The notes under the pieces: generated by a model | Database searches by the model: none | What the model was told of the DNA's origin: nothing | What the model saw: only the letters and a program-made list of their open reading frames with translations | In this document: piece by piece, positions 22,948 through 30,629 of the stretch | How positions within the stretch are numbered: the stretch's first letter is position 1 | How the letters are laid out: every line of letters starts with the position of its first letter | Assembly (NCBI GenBank): GCA_037137575.1 | Contig: JBAXKB010000009.1 | Location: forward strand, 1-34,379 | Origin: UBA5976 sp037137575 | GTDB taxonomy: Bacteria > Actinomycetota > Actinomycetes > S36-B12 > UBA5976 | DNA length: 34,379 bases | Direction: 5' to 3' | Program-made: the position numbers and the translations under genes

Positions 22948-23499
22948 TTAGGTTGTTTGAAGTGCAAAGTCGGCTTTGTCGCCAACTTTATATTTCTTGA
23001 AGTATTCCTTTTCCATTTTTTGCCAAATCAACATTTTTTCACGAATGTGTTCGCCATCACGACCAAGCACTCGTTTGAGTAAGAGTTTTTCACTTGCCTC
23101 AAGCCAAATTTTCAGGCAAGAGTTTTCCAAGTTTTTCGGATGCATAGCGCCAACGCCTTCGATTATTAGATAGTCGCTAGGTGACACATCGATCCACTCA
23201 ATAAATTTTCCTTCATGCCAATCGTATTTTTGGAAATGAACATCAGTTGCCTGTTGAAGGGGATTAAAAATCTGCTCGGCTATTCGACTGTAAAGTTCGT
23301 CAGTCAGCGGTTTGTCCCAACCGTTGTATAAATCGTCCATTGAAATGACTGGACAACCATTAAGTATTTGAGCCAAGTGGTGCGCAAAAGTGGTTTTACC
23401 AGAGCCGGCCGGGCCATCGATCAAAATCACCCGAGTATTGCCGCACACAATGGGGCTTTTGCCTGCCTGATCAGCGATGGCATCCAGTGCGCTTGCCAT
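22948..23499 (-). CDS. Uridine-kinase-like P-loop kinase in TPP-riboswitch operon
   Basis: A 183-aa P-loop NTPase. Walker A GPAGSGKT (29-36); VISMDDLYNGWDKPL provides the acidic DD pair often binding Mg/substrate in uridine and nicotinamide riboside kinases; YLIIEGVGAM is the Walker-B-like strand; RDGEHIREKMLIWQKMEKEYFKKY is the lid/adenine region. Actinobacterial homologues are usually annotated vaguely as uridine kinase or ATP-binding protein. Here it starts 5 nt after the PnuC-family gene, under the same TPP riboswitch. This suggests that it phosphorylates thiamine or a thiamine precursor to trap it. That function is inference; the fold alone fits several nucleoside-like substrates. Confidence 0.8.
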   Translation of the reverse strand: MASALDAIADQAGKSPIVCGNTRVILIDGPAGSGKTTFAHHLAQILNGCPVISMDDLYNGWDKPLTDELYSRIAEQIFNPLQQATDVHFQKYDWHEGKFIEWIDVSPSDYLIIEGVGAMHPKNLENSCLKIWLEASEKLLLKRVLGRDGEHIREKMLIWQKMEKEYFKKYKVGDKADFALQTT

Positions 23500-23504
23500 G
23501 CGAG

Positions 23505-24137
23505 TTATGCGCTAACTGTTTGCAAGGTTTCGCGGGTTAGCTCATTGCGTCCCCAATTCAACCAACCGCGAACTGCTATGGCTGTGAACAATACATAGAG
23601 TGCGGCTGTGAACGTGAGGTTCTGGGTGAAATATTCAACTGAGTACACAGCATCAACTATGAACCAAAGCACCCAGTTTTCCCGATATTCAAGCACCATG
23701 ATCACTTGCGCCACAATGCTAAACACCAAACCAAATGAATCTGGCCAAGTTGCCGCAGCGCCCCATGAGGCTAGTAGAGGAGCGAGGGCAACCCAACATA
23801 CAAGGCCACCAATGCCAATTAGTAAGTACTGCTTAGTTGTACCCTTGCGGGGTTCAGCGCCTTTTGGTCCCCAGCCAAGCCAGCCCCAAATTGCCGCAGC
23901 AATAAATACGACCTGCAAGATCGCGCTTGCATATAAATTCCATTGGAAAAATAGCCACCCATAAAGTGCGCTGCTAAGTCCCCACCATGGCCAAGTCCAG
24001 GTTTTCCCAGTGGTCCCTAACCAAACGCCGATTAGTGAAGTGATTACTGCAACAAATTCCAAACGGGTGAGGTTGTACTCCCAGATTGTTACGAGGGATT
24101 GCATCATCGTTTCGTTAATTAAGTGAAAAATAGACAT
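23505..24137 (-). CDS. pnuT: PnuC-family transporter, probable thiamine transporter (PnuT-like)
   Basis: A 210-aa membrane protein with about seven helices of the PnuC (SWEET-like facilitator) family, rich in the expected aromatic motifs (WPWWGLSSALYGWLFFQWNLYASAILQ; ENWVLWFIVDAVYSVEYF). Family members import nicotinamide riboside (PnuC), riboflavin (PnuX) or thiamine (PnuT). The TPP riboswitch directly upstream (24145-24220) points to thiamine. ATG 24137; its Shine-Dalgarno AGGAG (24149-24145) is the 3' edge of the riboswitch, so control is probably at translation initiation. Followed 5 nt later by the P-loop kinase. Confidence 0.88.
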   Translation of the reverse strand: MSIFHLINETMMQSLVTIWEYNLTRLEFVAVITSLIGVWLGTTGKTWTWPWWGLSSALYGWLFFQWNLYASAILQVVFIAAAIWGWLGWGPKGAEPRKGTTKQYLLIGIGGLVCWVALAPLLASWGAAATWPDSFGLVFSIVAQVIMVLEYRENWVLWFIVDAVYSVEYFTQNLTFTAALYVLFTAIAVRGWLNWGRNELTRETLQTVSA

Positions 24138-24144
24138 TCATCTG

Positions 24145-24220
24145 CTCCTGCAACTGGCATTACCCAGTCGGTATGACGGTCGGTGAATTTCACCCTCTCA
24201 GCCATTTGGCTCCCGTGAAC
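24145..24220 (-). promoter_or_regulatory. TPP riboswitch (THI element)
   Basis: On the minus strand the conserved core is clear: CGGGAGCC, GGCTGAGAGGG, then ACCGACCGTC, then CTGGGTAATGCCAG, as in the thiamine-pyrophosphate aptamer (GGCUGAGA ... CUGGAUAAUGCCAG). A G/C-rich GGGTG-AAATT-CACC hairpin (P3-like) lies between the halves. The last conserved segment, GCAGGAG, contains the ribosome site of the downstream gene, so ligand binding could mask it. High TPP should turn the operon off. Confidence 0.93.
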
Positions 24221-24308
24221 TTACTTATTGCACTCTAGAGCACAAAACAGGGATGTGCTTGCTACCTTTGTTCACTGATAAAGTCACAGTGTTCGCCGTC
24301 TTTAAAAT

Positions 24309-24381
24309 GCCCGCATAGCTCAGTGGATAGAGCGTCTGCCTCCGGAGCAGAAGGTCGTAGGTTCGACTCCTACTGCGGGCA
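24309..24381 (+). tRNA. tRNA-Arg (anticodon CCG)
   Basis: A complete 73-nt cloverleaf: acceptor stem GCCCGCA/TGCGGGC, D-arm GCTC-AGTGGAT-GAGC, anticodon stem TCTGC/GCAGA with loop CTCCGGA (anticodon CCG, decoding CGG), T-arm with GTTCGACTC and discriminator A. CCA is not encoded. The gene stands alone. No direct repeat of its 3' end was noticed nearby, so there is no sign of an integrated element. Confidence 0.97.
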
Positions 24382-24419
24382 CTTTTGCAACCTAGACATT
24401 TACATATATGTTTATATCT

Positions 24420-25253
24420 ATGACTTCCCCCGTTCCCAAGTTAGGTAACCGTCGGGTTACTGGCAAGGAACAGTTTTATACGCCACTAACAACGGCTACT
24501 TGGGTGGTTGGTCGAGTTCTTGAATTGGTGCCAGAGTCACGGAATAAAATTTGGCTGGAACCAAGCGCCGGGTCAGGTGCTTTTGTTGACGCGCTTGCCC
24601 AGTTTGGCATGTCAGATGTGATCGCCATGGATATTGAACCAGCCCATCCGCTAGTTAAGAAGAAGGATTTCCTCACCTGGCGCGCCAACGCAAAAGATGT
24701 AGTGGCAATCGGTAACCCGCCTTTTGGCCGAAATAACTCGTTGTCTATTCCATTTTTTAACAAGTGTGCGCAATTTAGTTCGACGATTGCCTTCATCGTG
24801 CCCAGGTCTTGGCGAAAGTGGAGTGTGACTAATCGGCTCTCGATGGACTTTACGTGTATTTCGGATGACGACCTGAACATTAACTATGTAGATGTTCATG
24901 GAGCTGAAGTTTATGCAAGAAATAGTTTACGTACATGTTTACAAGTTTGGACTCGTACGCCGATCCCACGTGAGCGAGTACGGATTACTGACAATGGTTT
25001 TGTTGAAAAGGTATCGCCGCAAGATGCTGACATCGCCCTAAAAGTTTTTGGTTATGGCTGTGGGACTGTGCTCACTGAATTTACTCGGGTACCAAATACA
25101 ACTTTGATGTTTCTTAAAGTTAATGATGTGCGAGCAGTAAAGGCGTTGCAGGAAGCTCCGCTGGCTAGGTACTTCAACAATGTTGCGTACACCGAGGCAC
25201 TCGCTTTTACCGAAGTGAACGACGCCCTGAATCGAGCGCTATTTAAGTCCTAA
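24420..25253 (+). CDS. Solitary SAM-dependent adenine-N6 methyltransferase
   Basis: A 277-aa class I methyltransferase (281 aa from an ATG at 24408). SAM motif I is EPSAGSGAF, and the catalytic motif IV is NPPFGRNN, the NPPF form of N6-adenine (or glutamine) methyltransferases. KEQFYTPLTTATWVV near the N-terminus and LRTCLQVWTRT later resemble small phage-like or orphan DNA methyltransferases. No restriction endonuclease or specificity subunit is nearby. Start: TATGTT lies seven bases before ATG 24420; no Shine-Dalgarno for either ATG. It could methylate DNA, rRNA or tRNA; its place 27-39 nt after tRNA-Arg may be chance. Confidence 0.8.
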   Translation: MTSPVPKLGNRRVTGKEQFYTPLTTATWVVGRVLELVPESRNKIWLEPSAGSGAFVDALAQFGMSDVIAMDIEPAHPLVKKKDFLTWRANAKDVVAIGNPPFGRNNSLSIPFFNKCAQFSSTIAFIVPRSWRKWSVTNRLSMDFTCISDDDLNINYVDVHGAEVYARNSLRTCLQVWTRTPIPRERVRITDNGFVEKVSPQDADIALKVFGYGCGTVLTEFTRVPNTTLMFLKVNDVRAVKALQEAPLARYFNNVAYTEALAFTEVNDALNRALFKS

Positions 25254-25255
25254 GA

Positions 25256-25849
25256 CTATTTAGCAAAAGGTTGCATCGGTGGACATTTATCACCAGGAGA
25301 GATTACTGGCTCGTAATGCCACCACTCATTTTTATAAGGTCTGCATAAGCCAAAGTGATTGCTGTTCCAGCGGAACCAGTTTTGGGCTGCAGTACTGCCG
25401 AATTGCACATCCAAGGCGACGCCCCAGACGTGCATAGATTTTTCAGGCGGCAACACCCAGCGGCTAGCTATGCGAGCAGCCCCGTACTTGGCTAATGCAT
25501 TTTGATACAGGCGAGACTGAGTTTCCCAGCTTCGCCAGCCGCTGCGAACGCTTATCTTGAAGCCAAGGTTGGCGGCCGTGGTTTGTGCTGCAAGAAAGCG
25601 ACTTCGCAGGTGAGGATGGATGGCACTTGGGCGAACACTTCCATGCAAAATGGGGCCGCGACCCAGCGTTCGCATACCCGCAGGACACTTGATCTCAGGC
25701 ACTTTCTGTGGAATTCCAGTTGTTATTGGGGCACAAATCGAGACTGCTGTGTCGTTGGGGGAAGCACTTGGTGCTGGGGTGTTTGCTAAAGCTGGCGAAC
25801 CCACCAAAATTGCACACAGACTCAAAAGGAATGTGTATTTTGTGCCCAT
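25256..25849 (-). CDS. Secreted D-alanyl-D-alanine carboxypeptidase (VanY, M15 family)
   Basis: Zinc peptidase of 197 aa acting on peptidoglycan stem peptides outside the cell. Signal peptide 1-22 (TFLLSLCAILVGSPALA). The domain has SGWRSWETQSRLYQNAL, then SMHVWGVALD, the M15 pattern SxHxxGxAxD (His140, Asp147), and EWWHYE (His178), giving all three zinc ligands. The low-complexity stretch TPAPSASPNDTA after the signal is probably a linker. Ribosome site AGAGAGG 7 nt before the ATG. Stops are 2 nt apart from the convergent methyltransferase. Divergent from the GntR regulator. Confidence 0.9.
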   Translation of the reverse strand: MGTKYTFLLSLCAILVGSPALANTPAPSASPNDTAVSICAPITTGIPQKVPEIKCPAGMRTLGRGPILHGSVRPSAIHPHLRSRFLAAQTTAANLGFKISVRSGWRSWETQSRLYQNALAKYGAARIASRWVLPPEKSMHVWGVALDVQFGSTAAQNWFRWNSNHFGLCRPYKNEWWHYEPVISPGDKCPPMQPFAK

Positions 25850-25925
25850 GGTCCCACCTCTCTACAAAAAGTTTAAACCTTGACACTTTTATCTAGTCAG
25901 CAGGTCTTGGAGTGACTTGTACTCT

Positions 25926-25956
25926 TTGACATCACTGGCTACTTTGTATAAAAAGT
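25926..25956 (+). promoter_or_regulatory. Candidate gntR promoter with overlapping inverted repeat
   Basis: TTGACA (25926-25931) and TATAAA (25947-25952) with a 15-nt spacer, shorter than ideal. The -10 lies inside ACTTT-GTATAA-AAAGT (25941-25956), an inverted repeat with a GTATA centre that could be an autoregulatory GntR operator. An 8-bp palindrome GTTTAAAC (25871-25878) lies nearer vanY. Confidence 0.35.
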
Positions 25957-26007
25957 TTTGGTTTTAATTACTCGTTTATGTCATGTTCATGGTGTTTAAT
26001 TAACAAC

Positions 26008-26697
26008 ATGTCAAAAAAAGCAACAGCACAGGAGACCGTTCTAAAGTCTGTGCGCAAGATGCTGGCATCAGGAAAATTGCAACCTGGGCAGCAAATTATT
26101 CAAGATGCGCTCGCGTCTCGGCTTGGAGTTAGCCGAGTCCCAGTTCGTGAAGCGCTCAAGACGTTGCAGGCTGAAGGTCGCGTAATTCACGATCCGCATC
26201 GGGGCTATTTCGTAGCTGAATTGAATGCGGAAGATCTTTCTGAAATTTACCACTTACGTTCAATTCTTGAAGATGAAGCAATCCGGATTGGCGTCCCTAA
26301 AGCAACGCCAGCAGACATTGTCGTTTTAAAAGGCCTTCATCAGGACGGTATCGCTGCAGCGCTTAAAGGCGATGTAAATCAAATGGCAACCCTCAACCGT
26401 AAATTACACATGGCAATTTATCGTCTGTGCAATGAAGAGCGTCTAATTGCGATGGTTGAAAACCTTTGGGACTCACTCGATGCTTATCGTTTTCTATTCC
26501 TTAGTGATTCAAGTAACCGTGCGCGAACAAATGACGATCACGCTCGAATGATTCAAGCAGTCAAGCAACGCAATGTTAAAGAGTCCCTAAAAATTCAATC
26601 TGGCCATCGCGAACATGCGTTGAAAACCATCAAGCACTTACTCAGTGCGATTCCGCAAAAAGACCAAGAAATTAATGCGCTTGGGGTTATCGTCTAG
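26008..26697 (+). CDS. GntR-family transcriptional regulator (FCD domain)
   Basis: A 229-aa FadR-subfamily regulator (239 aa from an ATG at 25978; the extra MSCSWCLINN is atypical for the family). N-terminal winged helix: GKLQPGQQIIQDALASRLGVSRVPVREALKTLQAEGRVIHDPHRGYFVAEL. The C-terminal FCD ligand domain has the metal-binding pattern (LRSILEDEAIR, NRKLHMAIYRL, DDHARMIQAV, SGHREHAL). Such regulators respond to carboxylic acids. It ends 11 nt before argS, an unusual neighbour, and is divergent from vanY. The target is unknown. Confidence 0.9.
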   Translation: MSKKATAQETVLKSVRKMLASGKLQPGQQIIQDALASRLGVSRVPVREALKTLQAEGRVIHDPHRGYFVAELNAEDLSEIYHLRSILEDEAIRIGVPKATPADIVVLKGLHQDGIAAALKGDVNQMATLNRKLHMAIYRLCNEERLIAMVENLWDSLDAYRFLFLSDSSNRARTNDDHARMIQAVKQRNVKESLKIQSGHREHALKTIKHLLSAIPQKDQEINALGVIV

Positions 26698-26708
26698 GCT
26701 AAGGGAGT

Positions 26709-28394
26709 ATGACCCCACAAGAGTTAGCCGCCCAAATCCGCGAAGCAGTGCTAGCCGCTGTTGCCGCAGGTAGCCTCGTGCTGGAATCTGGCGATGTACC
26801 GGCGCAAATTGTGGTGGATCGCCCAAAAAACCCAGAACATGGCGACTGGTCGACCAATGTAGCAATGCAAATCAGTGCAAAAGCCAATTCAAACCCTCGC
26901 GCAGTTGCGCAGATTTTAGTTCCGCTACTGCATGAAATCGAAGGCGTTTCTGGTGTGGAAATTGCTGGGCCTGGTTTTATTAACATCAAATTATCTGCTG
27001 CTAGCCAGGGTGAACTTGTTGCTGCTGTTGTTGCGGCAGGCGCTGCATTTGGGCACGGCGATGCTCTTGCTGGTCGAGTTATAAACATTGAATTCATCTC
27101 AGCAAACCCAACAGGCCCACTTCACTTAGGGCACACTCGTTGGGCCGCTGTCGGTGACGCCATTGCTCGTGTTCTGGAAACTCAGGGTGCAAGAGTTGCT
27201 CGAGAGTTTTACGTCAACGACCGTGGTGTTCAAATGGATAAATTTGGGGCTTCGGTTCAAGCTCGGGCATTAGGCCAAGCAGTACCTGAAGATGGTTATC
27301 ACGGCGCCTACATTGATGATTTGGCAAAGCAGATTGTGGCTGCTGATCCAGCGATTCTTGATTTGGCTGATGAGGCGCGTTTGATCGCTTTTCGCGAGGC
27401 CGCTTACGAACTTCAGTTAGCCCAGCAACAGGGTGTGCTCGATGGTTTCAATACACATTTTGATGTTTGGTATTCCGAGCGATCGCTGCATGAATCTGAA
27501 GCTGTTGATCGTGGTTTCGCAACTTTGCGCGAACAAGGTCATATGTTTGAACTAGATGGCGCCACATGGTTGCGCACTACAGATTTCGGTGACGACAAAG
27601 ATCGAGTGCTTGTGAAGGCTGATGGCGAGTTAACGTACTTCGCATCAGACACTGCTTATTACGTAGATAAGCGCAACCGTGGTTTTGATTTGTGTATCTA
27701 CCTGCTTGGCGCAGACCATCATGGATATGTGCACCGCCTTCGTGCAGTTGCAGCTTGTGCTGGCGATAACCCCGATGTGAATATTGAAGTTTTGATTGGC
27801 CAGATGGTCAAAATGATGAAGGGTGGCGAAGAAGTTCGCCTTTCCAAACGTGCCGGCAACATCATCACTCTTGAAGATTTGGTAGATGAGGTCGGTGTCG
27901 ATGCAGCTCGTTATTCGCTGATTCGCTATCCAGTTGATTCGCCTTTGACACTCGACCTTGACCTGTTAGTTCAGCGTACAAACGATAATCCGGTTTTTTA
28001 TGTGCAATATGCACACGCCCGCATTGCCTCAGTGATTCGAAATGCTGCAGATCTAGGAATTATCGATGCCAATTCTGCTAACTGGAATCCGGCTGATTTC
28101 GATCCGTCGCTTTTGGTGCACGAACGCGAAGGACAGCTATTAGGGCTTTTGGCTGATTATCCACGTGTAGTTTCCAGCGCTGCGGAACTGCGTGAACCAC
28201 ACCGCATTGCGCGTCACCTCGAAGAAGTCGCTAATGGCTATCACCGTTTTTATGATGCTTGCCGAGTTTTGCCGCAGGGCGATGAGCCAGCCACCGCACT
28301 AACCATTTCACGTCTGTGGTTGTGCGCGGCTGCTCGCCAAGTAATTGCAAATGGTCTCGATGTATTAGGTGTCAGCGCTCCCGAGCGTATGTAA
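26709..28394 (+). CDS. argS: Arginyl-tRNA synthetase
   Basis: Class I synthetase charging tRNA-Arg, 561 aa. Arg-specific N-terminal domain (MTPQELAAQIREAVLAAV), HIGH-type motif HLGH (139-142) in NPTGPLHLGHTRW, YVNDRG, KMSKS-like region VRLSKRAGNIITLEDL, and the C-terminal DALR anticodon domain. The MTPQELA start matches mycobacterial ArgS. AAGGGAG lies only one base from the ATG, so it may not act as a normal ribosome site; TAGGCT at 26695-26700, overlapping the gntR stop, could be a -10 for a near-leaderless transcript. First gene of the conserved argS-lysA-hom-thrC-thrB-rho block. Confidence 0.97.
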   Translation: MTPQELAAQIREAVLAAVAAGSLVLESGDVPAQIVVDRPKNPEHGDWSTNVAMQISAKANSNPRAVAQILVPLLHEIEGVSGVEIAGPGFINIKLSAASQGELVAAVVAAGAAFGHGDALAGRVINIEFISANPTGPLHLGHTRWAAVGDAIARVLETQGARVAREFYVNDRGVQMDKFGASVQARALGQAVPEDGYHGAYIDDLAKQIVAADPAILDLADEARLIAFREAAYELQLAQQQGVLDGFNTHFDVWYSERSLHESEAVDRGFATLREQGHMFELDGATWLRTTDFGDDKDRVLVKADGELTYFASDTAYYVDKRNRGFDLCIYLLGADHHGYVHRLRAVAACAGDNPDVNIEVLIGQMVKMMKGGEEVRLSKRAGNIITLEDLVDEVGVDAARYSLIRYPVDSPLTLDLDLLVQRTNDNPVFYVQYAHARIASVIRNAADLGIIDANSANWNPADFDPSLLVHEREGQLLGLLADYPRVVSSAAELREPHRIARHLEEVANGYHRFYDACRVLPQGDEPATALTISRLWLCAAARQVIANGLDVLGVSAPERM

Positions 28395-28426
28395 TCGTAA
28401 GAGTTCTGTTGGTGGATATTTGATGA

Positions 28427-29803
28427 ATGCCAAATCTCTGGGACAATGCAATGGTGTCAGCACAAACTAATCAGTTAGATCCCAGGATCTGGCCACAATC
28501 TGCCACGCGGACCGACGCGGGCGAGATTGCTATTGCTGGAATTACAGTCAGTCAATTAGTTGCCCAATTTGGGAGCCCGTTGTTTGTGCTCGACGAGGCA
28601 GATGTTCGAGCCAGAGCTAAGGCGTACCACGCAGCATTCAATGACAGTGAAGTGGTTACCGAAGTGTTTTATGCCGGCAAAGCTTTTATGGCAGGCAAAG
28701 TAATCAAGTGGATTGTTGAAGAAGGACTACATGTTGATGTTTGTACTGCAGGGGAGTTAGAAGTTGCCCTGCGAGCAGGAGTTGCGCCGGAGCGAATCCT
28801 TTTTCATGGCAACAACAAAAGTATTTCTGAACTTGACCGCGCTGTTGAAGTGGGCGTTGGCCGAATTGTGCTTGATAGCTTTATCGAAATCGAGCGACTG
28901 GCAAATATCGCAAGTGCCCATGGGGTAACTATTCAGGTACTCATCCGCTTAACTGTTGGCGTTGAAGCGCATACTCACGAATTTATTTCAACAGCTCATG
29001 AAGATCAGAAATTCGGTTTATCCATTGCCTCCGGAGCGGCACTGGAGGCCGCTCGCATGGTTATTGAATCTGATTCACTTTCGTTATTGGGGTTACATTC
29101 GCACATTGGCTCGCAGATTTTTGATGCACAAGGCTTCGAAATAGCAGCCCAGCGAGTTTTTGATACTGCTGTTTCAATCCGCGAGACATTAGATTTCACC
29201 GTCCCTGAACTTAATCTTGGTGGCGGCATGGGCATCGCTTATCTGGGCGAGGACGATCCACTTCACGTGGAGCAAATGGCCAAAGCTCTGCATGAGATTG
29301 TGATCAAAGAATGTGAGCGGGTGCAATTTCCAGTGCCACGACTGTTAGTTGAACCAGGGCGCGCAATTATTGGCCCGGCTGGAATTACGGTTTACGAGGT
29401 TGGAACCATCAAAGATGTCGAGGTTAGCGACGATCTTGCTCGCCGCTACATCTCTGTTGATGGTGGCATGAGCGACAATATCCGCACCGCACTTTACGGA
29501 GCTGAATATACGGTCGCCTTAGCTTCACGCAATTCAAGTGCTGAACTTATTGATTCGCGAGTAGTTGGTAAGCACTGCGAAAGTGGCGACATTGTTATTC
29601 GTGATGCGCAAATGTTCGCAGATATCGGCCCTGGCGATTTACTGGCAGTTGCAGCAACAGGCGCTTATTGCCGAGCAATGGCAAGTAATTACAACCACAT
29701 AGTTCGCCCAGCAGTCGTGTCTGTTTTGAATGGATCAAGTGAAGTAATTTTGCGTCGGGAAACAATCGAAGACCTACTTGCACTTGATGCAGGCGTAAAT
29801 TAA
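28427..29803 (+). CDS. lysA: Diaminopimelate decarboxylase
   Basis: PLP enzyme converting meso-diaminopimelate to lysine, 458 aa. Alanine-racemase-type barrel with PLP lysine in FYAGKAF (Lys85), HGNNKS, LGLHSHIGSQI, LNLGGGMGIAY, EPGRAI and the C-terminal CESGDI. The N-terminus (RIWPQSATRTDAGEIAIAGI) matches actinobacterial LysA. ATG 28427 has GATATT six bases upstream; a second ATG lies at 28451. It follows argS by 32 nt. Confidence 0.97.
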   Translation: MPNLWDNAMVSAQTNQLDPRIWPQSATRTDAGEIAIAGITVSQLVAQFGSPLFVLDEADVRARAKAYHAAFNDSEVVTEVFYAGKAFMAGKVIKWIVEEGLHVDVCTAGELEVALRAGVAPERILFHGNNKSISELDRAVEVGVGRIVLDSFIEIERLANIASAHGVTIQVLIRLTVGVEAHTHEFISTAHEDQKFGLSIASGAALEAARMVIESDSLSLLGLHSHIGSQIFDAQGFEIAAQRVFDTAVSIRETLDFTVPELNLGGGMGIAYLGEDDPLHVEQMAKALHEIVIKECERVQFPVPRLLVEPGRAIIGPAGITVYEVGTIKDVEVSDDLARRYISVDGGMSDNIRTALYGAEYTVALASRNSSAELIDSRVVGKHCESGDIVIRDAQMFADIGPGDLLAVAATGAYCRAMASNYNHIVRPAVVSVLNGSSEVILRRETIEDLLALDAGVN

Positions 29804-29835
29804 TTTATCGGCTTTGCCCAGAACAGAAAAAGACA

Positions 29836-30504
29836 GTGACTAATTCATCTCATCGCGTAACTACTAAGCAGTTAGTTTCTGTTGTGATGTTTGCAAAGGG
29901 TTCGCGCGAATTAACTGTGGCAAATTTAAAGCAAGTTTTCACAATGAAACCGGAACACTGGCAAATTGATGTTCACTTAGTCATTGAGAATGCAAATGAG
30001 ACAACACTAAAAGTTATTGAATCACTTGGGCAAAATATTTCAATTACAGAAACTAAAGGCAATCTCTATGGTTCGCGGCTACTTAAAAAAGTTGTCGGGG
30101 ATTTACCAAAGAACGGTGATGCGGTTCTTTGGCTTGGCGCAAGTACTTCTTTTAATTCAGATGCCTACATTCAGGTAGCCAGTTTTCATAAGCAATATCC
30201 GAGCGCTGTTTTAATCGGGCAATTTCAGGATGAAGCGACTTCGCAGATTAGTGCCGGTGGTTATGGCGGATCGGGATTTGTTCCGGGAAATAAATCCCGA
30301 ATTCAGGCGCAGACACTTCCAATTGGGGTAACTGGTTTTGATACTAATTTGGTTTTTGTGCCTACATCAGCCGCCGAAAAACTTGGGCAACCAACAACTT
30401 GGGCAAAGAAAATAAACAAATACGGATTGTATGTAGCAGGAGCTAAGCGCAAAGGGATTCGTTGTTTGGCAATTCCCGAATTTCTTGGCAGCTTTCATCA
30501 CTGA
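29836..30504 (+). CDS. Glycosyltransferase-like (GT-A fold) protein of unknown function
   Basis: A 222-aa protein starting at a GTG. The N-terminus (QLVSVVMFAKGSRELTVANLKQVF) and middle (NLYGSRLLKKVVGDLPKNGDAVLWLGASTSFNSDAYIQVASF) follow the layout of family 2 glycosyltransferases, but the metal-binding DxD is replaced by GAS, so catalytic activity is doubtful. The C-terminus has GFVPGN, GVTGFDTNLVFVP and KKINKYGLYVAGAKRKGIRCLAIPEF. No membrane segment. It lies between lysA and hom, which are adjacent in mycobacteria. The sequence is lysine-rich and AT-richer than its neighbours by eye. Could be an acquired gene. Confidence 0.6.
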   Translation: MTNSSHRVTTKQLVSVVMFAKGSRELTVANLKQVFTMKPEHWQIDVHLVIENANETTLKVIESLGQNISITETKGNLYGSRLLKKVVGDLPKNGDAVLWLGASTSFNSDAYIQVASFHKQYPSAVLIGQFQDEATSQISAGGYGGSGFVPGNKSRIQAQTLPIGVTGFDTNLVFVPTSAAEKLGQPTTWAKKINKYGLYVAGAKRKGIRCLAIPEFLGSFHH

Positions 30505-30629
30505 CCAATCAGTAATTGGCGCACTTCACGACATTTCTAGGTAATTACAGCGACAAAGCGCAAGTTTTTTGGTGTGAATCAAGGCTTTCTGACAGACTTA
30601 GAACCCAAGGTATTTAACTAGGAGTCGTA
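30505..30629 (+). promoter_or_regulatory. hom upstream region
   Basis: This 125-bp gap holds a small hairpin CCAAT-CAGTA-ATTGG (30505-30519) right after the preceding stop, and a candidate promoter CTGACA-N16-TATTTA (30589-30616) next to the hom ribosome site GGAG (30621-30624). No threonine attenuator peptide was recognised. Confidence 0.35.

Noticed and set aside
23505..24137. Nicotinamide riboside transporter as the function of the PnuC-family gene
   Set aside because: The TPP riboswitch directly upstream argues for thiamine; no NAD-related gene is nearby.
24309..24420. tRNA-Arg as an attachment site of an integrated element
   Set aside because: No integrase, no direct repeat of the tRNA 3' end and no mobile genes were seen; the following genes look chromosomal.
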